Shown here one piece after another: positions 48,824 to 59,894 of a DNA stretch of 64,000 bases. The notes under the pieces were generated by a model, which was given only the letters and a program-made list of their open reading frames with translations, was not told the origin of the DNA and made no database searches. Origin of the DNA: Artocarpus heterophyllus (taxonomy: Eukaryota > Streptophyta > Magnoliopsida > Rosales > Moraceae). The stretch is taken from positions 23,385,859 through 23,449,858 of the forward strand of contig CM046330.1 in NCBI GenBank assembly GCA_025403435.1. The letters run 5' to 3'. Position 1 is the first letter of the stretch. The number at the start of each line of letters is the position of its first letter. The translations under genes were made by a program, and so were the position numbers.

Positions 48824-49191
48824 GCCTGTTTGGGAGGGTTTCTCAAAAGCTATTTTTGGCTTCTTGGGTCAAAAACTGTTTCTAGAAGTGCTTGGATGAT
48901 CTGTCATTAGTGCTTTGACTTTCCAAAGATACTTCCAATGAAAGCCAGAAAATACGATTTCTCAAAAAAACACTTCTGAAACTGACTTTGAAACTTTTTT
49001 ATAATATTTTTTTATTAAGATAGTATAAACTTCTTTATAATATTTTTTTACTTATTAAAAATTTTAAAACCATTTTGACTTATTTAAACTCTTTTAAAAA
49101 TATGGTTTCAAACATCAACTAAAAAGCTATAATTTTTTATTCTCTTCTTCTATTGACTAGAAGCACAAGCAGAAAACCCTACTAAACGGGC
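48824..49191. mobile_element. MITE, probably hAT type (368 bp)
   Basis: Ends GCCTGTTTGGGAGGGTTT and, reversed, GCCCGTTTAGTAGGGTTT are inverted repeats. Flanks CTCTTAAT and CCCTTATT agree at six of eight positions, as for an old 8-bp hAT duplication. There is no coding capacity. It lies just outside the copia-2 5' LTR. Confidence 0.68.
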
Positions 49192-50286
49192 CCTTATTGT
49201 GTTCATTCAGATGTATTAAAGCGTGATTATCTCATAAAATTTCAGTTCATCAATCAAAATGTGGTTTTTATATATTTTTAAAAAATTAAAAGAGTGTATT
49301 TGATGATATAATACATTGATGATCACTGAAAGACAGTTATAAAGAAAAAAAAAAGAGTTATTTTAAGTGCACTAGATAATGTGGTTAAAATTAAAAGTTG
49401 GAACTAATTTATTGTAATCCTATACCCTATTTTTATTTATATTGTAGCATGTAAAAGCTTTATGCTATAACAATAAAACTATACAGTTGAGTCATTGTCA
49501 AACGTTTTTTTTGGGTAGCCTTCGGAGCAAAATTATAGAAGGAAATTTATGGAATTATTAATCGTCCCGCATAAAACAAATATAGGAGTGTGTTTATCCG
49601 AATATACATGCACACATCAAACCAATTTTCGTAACTTTGTTTATTTCTGTCGTAAAATGAAGGTTACATTCCAAGCAAAGAAAAGAATAGCGAAAAAAAA
49701 AAAAAAACTGGAAATAACTTAAAATAAGAGAAATCTAAGTTATTGTGTTTTGAATGAAATATTTTAACCAGAAAAAAAAAACCCTTTTATCAGAATAAAT
49801 ACTGAATGGATCTTCCAAGTCCTAATGCAACTAAACTAAGCATGTAACTTAGGCGGTGTTGCTAATGTGATTTGGCCTCTTCGCCTGATTTGATCCCAAT
49901 GGGTTTTTTTTTTTTGACAATTTGAAATGTAATAACTCCAAATATATGATAAGATATGTTATTTTCAAAGTTTCATATGACTAGTAAATCTCCTTGTCAT
50001 CTGCCTAATTTCAATATATCTAATCCGAATAAAGGCCAGTTCTTTTTTTTTTTTTAAGATATATAGAGGAAAGTCTATCTAATCTATGGGAGCATAAGAT
50101 TTTTTTTAAAATATATACTAAAAAATACTATGAGATTTATGCTCTCAATGTTGAAAATACTTAGTAATAGCAGAGTAAAAAAAAAATCATTGGTTTTCTT
50201 TAGTAGGTTGCCCTGATCATTTTGACTTTTTTAACATCATTGGTCATTTTTGACATGTGCATCAAATAATAATCCAGTATCTATCA
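49192..50286. other. AT-rich sequence without recognisable features
   Basis: Only short poly-A/T runs; I see no gene, RNA or mobile element. Confidence 0.6.
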
Positions 50287-50872
50287 TGGGCCGACAATTC
50301 GGACACGGCACGATAACATGATACGAAAACGACACGAGATAAACAGGTTTGAATCGCACGCTTATTAATTGTGTCATAAATAGGTTGGCACAAATAACAC
50401 GAAAATAAACAAGCTGGATTCGAGCTAACACGCTAAACACGCCTTAACACGTTTAATTAAATGGGCCGTAAACGTGTTAACATGGCACGGCACGATACGA
50501 CCCGCCTATTTATAACACATTTAAACTTTAAAATAAAAATATTTGAAATATTTATAGTAGGTTGGTATTAATTAGGTATTGTATTTTTGTTAATTTTCTT
50601 TATTGGCTTTTTTTTAAAATTTTTTTAATTTTTTTAATTTTTTTTAAATTTTTAGTTAATTGGGTCATAAACGTGTCATATGCGTATTGTTATCGTGTCA
50701 ACCCGTCATGGCACGTTTAATAATCGTGTTAATCATGTCGTGCCATGTTACGCGTATTGTGTTCGTGTTTGCATTTCTGGCACGTTTATTAATCGTGTTG
50801 TGTTCGTGTTCGGGCTAAACGTGTCGTGCTGTAAACGTGCCCACACAAACACGATTATTGCCACCCCTACAT
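50287..50872. mobile_element. Foldback-like repeat rich in CGTGTT/AACACG
   Basis: The left half is full of AACACG, GGCACGATA and CGACACGA words, and the right half is full of their complements (TCGTGTT, CGTGTCGTGC, GGCACGTTTA). The two halves face each other around an A/T-rich centre at about 50550-50650. The right edge ATTGCCACCCCT resembles ends of common plant hAT-like repeats; the left edge is unclear. No coding capacity. Confidence 0.6.
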
Positions 50873-52905
50873 TCTATCAATTATTTTTTCAATTTTGACA
50901 AACATCATCGTTATTCTATGGCACGCTCATTAAGAGTAATTTGGTAAATTATCGTTGGTAATGTATTAATTATTTTGACCTTTCCAACTAATCTAATTGG
51001 TTTTCTACTGCACAGTTGATTACACTGGTCACCAAAAATAATTTTGTACATCATTATCCGTAATCTTCTAGACTAATTCCCAAACCAACAAAAAACTCCG
51101 AAAATTTTTTATAAAAATTACAAAAAGAAAACACGAAATTCCATAAAAAACCGATTACGGATAATGTACAAAAAGAAAACAGATTACTCATTGAAAGAAA
51201 AGAAAAAAAAAAAAAACAGATTAGCAGAAGAAAATCACAAAAAAGAAAAAACACAAAACCATTTAAGTCCACAAAAAACCGAATTGCACTAAAAAAAAAA
51301 TCTAATTTTCACCGCTAATACCACCTTGAGCCACCACCAATTCCACCGCGCGTCGTTCATCTGTTTGTCTACCATCAGTGACACCACCAACACTTGAATT
51401 AAGAAAATCCTCAATCTACAAAATCCCGTCATGGCCATCAAAATTACGACCACGCACCACCCAAATTTAAATCAATTATCGGATCTGGCCTTCATCATAT
51501 TTTCATTTCATTACAGTACCTTGTTTTCATGGTTAAGAAACCAAACCACATTGAACACAGAATCACCAAAATGGAGGTTGACATTGCATAGAAAACAAAT
51601 CTTGATTATTTCAAAGATATCAATAGTCTTGATTACCAATAGTTTTGATAATTAATAGTTATACTGCGTTTGCGTTTTGATAATAAATCTTAATTATTTT
51701 CAAAGACAACTATTCTAGATGTTCCCGTTCTCTGTATTACTATTATTTCTGTTCTTCTAAGTATTTACCAATTGTAGTCATGATAGTGACTTCTATAACT
51801 ATTTGTGGTGATTATAATAGTTACTTAAGGTGATTACCATGTGACAATGACATTAAAAAAATAAAATCAAACCATAGCCCAAATGTAGTAGTGTTTGTAA
51901 ATGTAATATTGATTCCTTACCTCACATTCTACTTTACTTTCCGTTTCATTATATCATAAAAGTTTAGTTATAGTATACTCGCAAAAGAAATTGCACGAAT
52001 TTTAGCCAAGATATTTAGATAATTTCAAAACTAAGCGAATTAGATTAATTTCACTTAGCAAATCAACAGATAATTATAATTCATTATCTCCAAAATTTCT
52101 TACCTTTATCCGTGATTGTGGTGGCAAACAAGAATAACAATTGCCAACTTCGAAGATAAAGGGAGGGAAGTTAATGTAGTTCACTATTCACCTAGAGTTC
52201 TCTTCATTCATCATTCAACATTTTTTCCCTCTAGAGAAACATCGTTAATTATTAGACTGTAAAACTCGAAATCGTAACGTTGGAGTGATTTTCTGCTCTA
52301 CCTCTTTGTAACTATTATTTGCTTGCTTTATTAGTCAATCACTAGATTCTTCTCCTCTAAACAAATTGTACGTGGATTTTTTTTCCCTTCTAGTTTTGAT
52401 AAGCTTCTAATGAAAGCACGTATATAAAATTGGCAGTGGGAGGTAACTAGGCTCCTTTACTTAACTCGACGAGCAAACCCAGTTAAATCGTCATGGGTGT
52501 GATGGGGACCAATAGCCTTTATGGTTTTATTTTTCGGCCTCCCAAGTCTTCGTCTGATCTATCAGGCTCTAAATCATGACTTCCTTGCCTTATTGACTTA
52601 AAACAGTTTCTAATATCTCTCTGCCTGCATAACTTTCCCCCACAATCTAAGAAAAAATAGCGTTAGGTGCAAAACGAATGCTGGGTAGGGCAACCTAGAA
52701 TGGCTTAGTCTTTGATTCCCAATTAGACACTCAAAGACTATGTACGAGGAATAACTATACAAAAGTTTAAAAAACTTGGACTCTTCTCTCTTGCTCTTCG
52801 CAAATTTTGGAGCATTGGGTAGAGGCTAGGCGCTTTAACCAAAGAAAGTGTTCCCATTTCCCTCCTTCTCTTCTATATTTGTAAGCGCAAATCTATGCCG
52901 AAATT
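50873..52905. other. AT-rich sequence without genes
   Basis: Contains a spaced inverted repeat (TGTACATCATTATCCGTAATC at 51045-51065 and GATTACGGATAATGTACA at 51153-51170). Around 51300-51470 the base composition is more balanced (ACCACC-rich), and a 74-codon open stretch starts at 51431, but it matches no family I know. Nothing else is supported. Confidence 0.5.
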
Positions 52906-53654
52906 TGTAACACCCCTGAATTTTAAAGTGAGATTTATTATGTTAAGTTTAATTATTAAGTGTGTCAAGTGTAAACTTAATGTTGATTTTGGTCATTTAA
53001 GACTTTATTTCATTTGTTACATTTAAAAATTTGATTTTTAGTTTTTAAAATATCAAATGATATTTTTACACTACATTTTCCTATGATTATGAAAATGCCC
53101 TTGAGCCCTTTATTTTTATTTTTATTTCACTCTTTCTCTCACTCTTCCTTTGTTTCTTTGTCTCTTTCCCGTCTCTCACGTCTCTCTCTCTGCACTCTCT
53201 TCCCTCCTTCTTTCCTCTCATTTTTCCACTAATTTGAGACGAGGAATCAAAGTTCAAACCACCCAAGAGTTTTTCAAACATCCATTGAGATTAGTTTTCT
53301 CTTTTTCTTTAAAATTTCAAAGCTTTAATTTCCAATTTCAATTTTTCTTTGATTGTTGAATCCGAACCTTCTTAAGTTCAAATAGTGTTTAATTTAAGTT
53401 GTGGAAACTGTTTTATGGTGAATCTAAACTTGATTTGAGCTAGAATTGATTTGATCAAGTTTTGACATTTTTCTTTGATTTTCAAATCCATAGTGAAATT
53501 GAGTTTAAATTTGAGAAAATGGTTTAAATTTGTTCTATTATGATTTTCTAAGCTTTCTGTATGATTTTCATGATCTGGGAATTGAGAAACAGGTTTAAAT
53601 TTGAGTTTTGAGTTCGGGGAGGTCGAAACTTGAAACTTAAAAATTTTCAAAATT

Positions 53655-53800
53655 TGCCAGTTCGGCATGTCGGATTCATAAGTTCGGCATGTCGGATTCA
53701 TGTAATCGGCAAGCCAAACTCAAGCTAGTTCTGGAGTTTGGTAGACTGAACTATGCAGATTCAGTAGGCCAAACCAGGATGTTTAGCAGGCCGACTGGGC
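53655..53800 (+). repeat. GGC-A-GCC motif block in the outer solo LTR
   Basis: Units such as GTTCGGCATGTCGGATTC (twice), ATCGGCAAGCCAAACTC, TTTGGTAGACTGAAC, TCAGTAGGCCAAACC and TTAGCAGGCCGACTG at 20-30 bp spacing. This is the same core as in the Tekay-type LTRs. Confidence 0.75.
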
Positions 53801-54034
53801 AATATGAAATTGAACTTTTAACCCTAGTTTTCAATGTTAATTGATTTAGAAATTTTTTTAAAAGGATTATGATTATTTTGAGTTAAAAAGCACACTGATA
53901 ATTAAATTAACATAATGATATTTGTTGAATGTGATTTCTGATTTTAAATGTAGTTTTAAAGGTTTTGAACGTATATGGAGTATACGTTGAATTTTATTTC
54001 GAGCTTACATCATTTGACTTTCAAATGAGGTAGG

Positions 54035-54042
<8 letters not shown>

Positions 54043-54065
<23 letters not shown>
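54043..54065. repeat. (AT)n microsatellite
   Basis: About 11 uninterrupted units inside the outer solo LTR. Confidence 0.85.
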
Positions 54066-54733
54066 CATATATTTCTATCCCTTTCTTTGACAGCCCTTTT
54101 TAAACTGTTTTGGCCAAATGCTTGACCTTTTGAATGATTGTTGAAAATAATTTCTATCTTTGATTTTGAAGAATTATATTTTGACATTCCTTTTGGATTT
54201 TCAAAACCCGTACAGTGATCCTTTATCAAGTTGCTTTTAAGTAAGTGTTTTTATTAATTTGTTAAGACTTTGAGATTTATTTCAATTAGAAAGATTTGTG
54301 AACAATTCTTTGTTTTTGATTACTATTTTAAAATAACTTATTTTTAACTAATTATCCTACTGAGCCTTTCGCATATGTTTTCCTTTTTTTAAAAAAAAAA
54401 TCCCCCTTCTAGGTTTGACAAGGAAGGAAGGTCCTAGGATTGAAACTTGGCTCTGTGAGTAAAAATGGTATTTTCTCTAGAACTATGGTATGATATGTGT
54501 ACTGTATGACTTGTCCCGATCTGAAGTTGATGTCATGTCGTCTTTGTGACTTTCTATATTTTTAATTTATTTCAAAGACGATGATTTACAATGGTTTTTA
54601 GTAGTCTTGTAATTATTATTTGTATTTTATTTACCTACCCGCCTTTGTGGTAAACATCCATGTGATGGTGCTTGATAATGACGTCTTGGCTATCGACCTT
54701 TGTGGCATTCATGTGACGATGATTGCCGATGAT

Positions 54734-56945
54734 TGTAATGCCCCAAAATTAATTAAGTGTTATTAGTGTCTAAAATGGTAGATTAGTGTGCCATGATGAA
54801 TTTTCAAACTTAATTTGACTATTTAGTGATATTTCTAAATTAATGCTATTTCAAATTATTTTAATGATTTTAATTACTTTTGATTATTTTTATTTGTTAT
54901 TTTAAATTTTGAAACAAAACAATTTATCAAATGTCAAATACATCCCGTATTGCAAAACTATGGGTGGCCCACGGTTTCCACACAGTGAAACCTCCCACCT
55001 TTTTTCTTTATTTAATCTCTCTCTCCCTCTCTCTTTCCCTTACTCAGCACACACTCTCTCTCTCACTCCCTCGTCTCACTCTCTCTTTCTCTCTCACTAC
55101 CTCTCTTTCACTCTTTCCTTCTCTCAAATTTTTGATTTAAAATCAAGCCTAAGCTTCGGTTTTTAGTGCATTGGAAGATCAGGAATGCGTTTAGATGATC
55201 ATAAACATGATTTAAAGCTTAAATCCAAGGTTAATTCTTAAATTTCAAAACTTTTTCCAATTTTTCTATTTACTTTGTATTTTGAAATCCGAACTTCTTT
55301 GAGCTTAGGAAACCCTAAATCTAAGTTAGTAGAACCCAAAACATCTAGAATCTAGGTTTGGTTTGATGAAAAATGGATTTGAATCAAGTTTTTTCATTTT
55401 TCCTCTATTTTTCTATTTTCAGATTTTCTTGAATTTTTCTATGCAAATCTTGTCTAAATTAGTTTAAAAGTATTCTATTATATTTTTCTATTATGTATGA
55501 GTGTTTTGCATGCATCGGAATTGAGAAAACAGGTTGAAAATGAAAATTGGGCTTGGGGAGGCTGAGATTCGATTATGAAAAATTCTAGAATTTTCTAGTT
55601 TGACATGCCAAACATAAAGTTTAGCAGGCTGGATTCATGAGTCTGGCAGGCCGGACTCATACCTTCAACAAGCCGAACTTGGAAACAGTTTGGCAGGCAG
55701 GTCCTGATTTACGGCTAGACCGAACTGCATAGTTTCACAAGTCGGACTAGGGGAACCGACAGACTGATCGGGCTTCATGAAAAATTTGTCATTTTTCACC
55801 CGTTTTTACAATTTTAAACCCATATTGAGATTTTAGCCTTATAATATGGTTTTATAAACACAAATAGCACACTAGGACACCATGAGATAGCCTAGTAGTG
55901 TAGCATACTCTAAGCTAGGTACTGACAAACTTAGTTTACATTTAAGGTTGTTCATGGTTTTGTGGAGCTAATGTATAGCGGATTAGGACTACGGTGTTGA
56001 ACATCAGCACAAGACATTGAGGTAGGACTTCTACCCCTCCTTTAGTAACAGAGTTTTAAAAAGATTTTGGCCTTGAAAAATGATTTCTTTCAAAGTGTTT
56101 TCAATGAAGGTTTTAAAGAAGATTTTATCAGCCGTTTTCATAACTATTGAGTAATGATATGGTGTACATAATGAACCACATAATGAACGTAAATGAATAC
56201 ACTCTGTAAATGGGTTTTAAATAATAATATAAATGAATATAAGGGCATGATGCTATATTCAAAGATCGGGTCGTGTAACGTGCGACCTTGGGGCAGGTCC
56301 CGAAACCCAGCTAGGCTACTTCGGTGGTGACAATATGGTTTGCCCAAGAAAGATAAGAAGGTACTTTCTGGACGAACTGATTATGAGAAGGTTAATTTAA
56401 ATGAATTTATCTATTTAATTTTGTTTTCGAATTGTTTTTCTTAAATCATAAATTTTATAATTATTTATCTATTTTGAAAGCATAGCCCTACTGAGCCTTT
56501 CACTCTCTTTTTACGTGTTTTCAAACCCTTTTTCTCCCCTAGGTGGAATTTAACTTAGGATTGACAAAGAGTCTACCGATCGGACTTGCGAGCAGTAGAA
56601 GACCTCGAGTAGGTTATTTGTATTATTCAATCAAGGTATGTATTACTTAAATTTCCTTTTCTCTTTGGACTATGGTTGTAATTTTATTTATTGTCGGTAC
56701 TATGTATGTGTACAAGTTGTGGGCCAGTGGGACCCAACACATATCCCTTTTTCTTAATTTATTTTATTTTATTCTATTTTATTTTCCACCTGTTTATTTT
56801 ATTATTATAATATTCATTTCAAAAAGTTTAAAATTGTCACATTTTTCATAATTAATTAAATCCTTTAACTTGTGTTTAATTAAAATTTTTACTCAATTAA
56901 CTTAATTAATCCGCCACGTTACCTCTCGTACTCTGGGGCATGACA
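54734..56945. mobile_element. Solo LTR (inner), 2212 bp
   Basis: Starts TGTAATGCCCC and ends GGGGCATGACA, flanked by identical ATGAT (54729-54733 and 56946-56950). Contains a CT-rich stretch (55015-55125) and a motif block (55597-55770). No coding region. Related in plan to the outer LTR, but diverged. Confidence 0.88.
55597..55770 (+). repeat. GGCAGGCCG motif block in the inner solo LTR
   Basis: Units such as GTTTAGCAGGCTGGATTC, GTCTGGCAGGCCGGACTC, TCAACAAGCCGAACTTG and GTTTGGCAGGCAGG at 20-30 bp spacing. One intact unit, GTCTGGCAGGCCGGAC, is again an inverted repeat around AG. Confidence 0.75.
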
Positions 56946-57057
56946 ATGATATTTATTCGACTGTGAAATCTACTTTATTTATTTACCTTGTTTTATTCAT
57001 CTTATTTACTTTAATTTCAATTTCTCGTTGACCCCCTCCTTGGGGCATCACAAAATT

Positions 57058-57457
57058 TCTCTTTGATTCTTCAATATGATTGATCTCTTTGTAGTTCATT
57101 CTCCACCATCCAATTTATTTTGTTGTGTTTGCACCTTAAGTTACTTGATCCCTTAACATGCTATTTTTTTCACTCCAAATGCCATGATTTTTTATAACGA
57201 ATTTCTCGACTTCCACCCACAGGTGTCATTATGCCAACATGTACTACTTCATAAAGATATGTAAGGACTTGAATCCTTGAGCCCTTATCATGCATGAATA
57301 GTATATTTTTTTATTGGATTTTGGAGGTTGATTCATAGATTTAAGGTTTTTCATCTTTTGTTAAGCAACAAATGGCAACGATCATTAGGGTCGAGCTAAT
57401 GGATAAGGACCACCTTTGGGGTCAGGTCGATAAGCCAGGGTTAGTTTAGGAATAGGG
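57058..57457. other. Short unassigned stretch
   Basis: Lies between the solo LTR pair and copia-3. I see no gene or repeat in it. Confidence 0.5.
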
Positions 57458-57468
57458 TGTTAGAATTA

Positions 57469-57645
57469 TATAGTGTTTGGCTATGTGAGTTAGAACCAAA
57501 ACTTTTGGTTGCTATAGTGTAAAACTCTCACATGCTACAATGTCAAGAAAAAATATGCTACAGTGTAAAGCTCTCACATGCTAACATGTTTTCAACTAAT
57601 ATAGGTTCAAACCATTGGTTCTAACTAATGCTCCAAAACACTCTA
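57469..57645. mobile_element. MITE of 177 bp with TTA duplication (Tourist/PIF-Harbinger-like)
   Basis: TATAGTGTTTGGC...GTTAGAAC at the left and the reverse of the right end, TAGAGTGTTTTGG...GTTAGAAC, are inverted repeats of about 28 bp. TTA at 57466-57468 and 57646-57648 flanks it. Removing the element and one TTA restores a plausible LTR start. Confidence 0.7.
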
Positions 57646-59126
57646 TTAGTGCCCTAAGGATTAAACAATGTTACTATTTTTAGGACATTTGATCAATAAA
57701 AAATTTATTATTTATGTCATATATCATAATTTTCCTTTTTCTATTCATTTATCTTGAATGTATGATAAACAAACAAAAGTCTGAGATTGTCATTATAAAC
57801 CTTTAAGATCATGCATATAATGGAAAGATTATGTGGAAGACAAGAATCTTAAAGTGATAGTCTAAATATAAAAGGTTTACAATCGACAGAGTAAAGTTGT
57901 TCACTTTATTCATGTTAAGAGTGCTATATTGTCTACATCCCTAATGGGAGATAACTTATATGGGTCATCGAGTGGGACATCATGAGTAGAGACATTGGTA
58001 TGTTGTTACACCTGACAATATATTGGATCAAGACTAAAGATGAATTAGTTTAGTTAACAATTCTGTTTAAATAGATCAATTCACTTTAGACAATAGTATG
58101 TGTTATATCTCAATCCTAAATTAAATGAGGGTACGCATAGCAGTGCATTAGAGACATAACTCTTGAATGACGTAAACTCATTATTCATAGATATAGAATC
58201 CATAGCTCTTTTGTAGAGTTAACGATATTCTCTTATAGTCATTATCTTGTAATTGAAAAAGTGGACCGCTTAACCATTTAGATAGTTTTGTGTCACTAAG
58301 TGGTATGCTTTGTATTTGTTGTGAATATTAAGTATTTCAATAGGGAGATAAAGGAACATAAGATAAATGTAATCGGGAAGGTAAAACAGAATTTATCCTT
58401 AAGCCTATTATATATATCCTATGGGGATGTTCCACATTATGATGAATAACTTATTGGAGTTTTCGTAATTTATATATAGATTCTAGGATACAGCTCCAAA
58501 CTTTTAGTAGAATAGTTTTAGAGTTGGTAATAATAAATTACGTGTGTTGAGGACAATTTATTTTACAATTATAGGAGCTTGACCTATATATGTCTATCTA
58601 GTCTCCTTTGCTAGTTCACATATTTTCCTATAATGATATAGCATATTTTTCCTATAAATTGGTGACTTACGTTGATTTTAAGATAGGCTTAAATTTAGTT
58701 GATTGCATTTTTAATAATTCATGTTGGTTTATGGATGAATTAATTTTGTGAATCAATTCAAGATAAACATATTAAATTATTTGTATATATTTTATTTGAT
58801 ATGGGATTATTTGTATATGATTGTTTTAATCAGATAACTTTTATATTATATTATTTGACAAAACTATGGCTCTATAAAAGATTCTAGAGTCAAATAACAT
58901 GGATAATTATCCAATCGTATCAAAATTAGAAGATCAGTAGAATGGGTCGACAAATTGAAGCAATATCGGAGCTGATACTGGGTCAACTCTGACTGACTGA
59001 TATACACAGGGTCTGATAGACTGGCCCTTCCATGTCAAAAAATGTGGTTGATGTGTTTGCTATGACATTTTAATCTAGAGTTGAATTTTAAGCCTAATCT
59101 GATTAGAATGAGTGCCCTACTATCTA

Positions 59127-59135
59127 TTATAAATA
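59127..59135 (+). promoter_or_regulatory. TATA box in copia-3 LTR
   Basis: TTATAAATA in CTATTATAAATAGG, about 380 bp before the LTR end. Confidence 0.5.
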
Positions 59136-59512
59136 GGAAACGTATTCTTATTGTCATTTAGATCATTTGAGAACTTTCAAGAGATTTCTAGAAAGAGAAA
59201 CTCTGAAACTCCCATAGCGTTATTATAAATAGAAGGAGACGTTACGTTAAGGAAGGCTAAACGATGTATGCCCACTCGCACTTCGGTCGTAGAAAAGAGC
59301 ATTGCAAAAAAAAAAGTTAGTTGAGGCCATCCAAGTCACGATTCTCTTATAGTAACTCTGTATAAGTTGTTCAGCCAAAAGTGCAGTCTCCGGTCTACTA
59401 AAGGTACGATGATATATGTTTAATTTATGATACATAACATAGTTTAACTTGTTTTATGGAAAAAGTTTTAATAAAAATTTTAAAATTATGCTGCATACTT
59501 GTTTTCTAACAA

Positions 59513-59525
59513 TGGTATCATAGCC
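59513..59525 (+). other. Primer-binding site of copia-3
   Basis: TGGTATCATAGCC, one mismatch from the initiator-Met PBS, one base after the LTR end. Confidence 0.78.
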
Positions 59526-59894
59526 ATGATTTTACAGAGTTTGTGATCATGTTATATATATAAATTATATGATCTTAATGTCTCTCCTATGTTGGAGTTG
59601 AATTTTTTGGAGAGTTGACACTCTAGAGTTTCAATATATTATGTTGTCATGAGATTATATGGTGAATGGTATTAATTGTTAATTAAAATTCTATAATTAT
59701 TAATTAATTAATTAATTATGCTGGTAATGGTTTCTTAGATGTAAGAATACGTATTTAGGTTTTTCATATAATTAGATGGCAATCTATCATCACCGCCTAG
59801 AATTTGTTAATTTTAATTTTATGTTTTAGAAATTTGTAAACTAGAAACGACATAGGTTTGTGTTGTAAATTTTTATTGATTATTGCTTAATTAA
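59526..59894 (+). other. Copia-3 leader, AT-rich
   Basis: Non-coding, with repeated TTAATTAATTAA (about 59698-59716). It passes without a clear border into the next LTR-like sequence. Confidence 0.4.

Larger units (their letters stand above)
52906..57052. mobile_element. Solo LTR (outer), interrupted by a second solo LTR
   Basis: Starts TGTAACACCCC and ends GGGGCATCACA, flanked by identical AAATT (52901-52905 and 57053-57057). With the inner insertion removed it is about 1.94 kb. There is no PBS, coding region or polypurine tract, so it is a solo LTR left by LTR-LTR recombination. The layout (TGTAACACCC start, CT-rich stretch at 53130-53220, then a GGC..GCC motif block at about 53655-53800) copies that of the E1/E2 LTRs at low sequence similarity. 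Confidence 0.85.
57458..59511 (+). repeat. 5' LTR of a third Copia-like element (copia-3)
   Basis: Starts TGTTAGAATTA, continues after a MITE as GTGCCCTAAGG (compare TTTGGTGCCCTAA in copia-1), and ends TTCTAACA followed at once by a Met-type PBS. A TATA box lies at about 59127-59135. The body shares the plan of the copia-1 LTR but little sequence. About 1.87 kb without the MITE. No matching 3' LTR or coding region is in the window, so the element is truncated or extends beyond it. Confidence 0.72.

Noticed and set aside
51431..51655. 74-codon open frame as a possible small host gene
   Set aside because: No known domain and no supporting splice, promoter or composition signal beyond a start codon.
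54909..55166. Open frames with Leu/Ser runs
   Set aside because: They come from the CT-rich stretch of the inner solo LTR.
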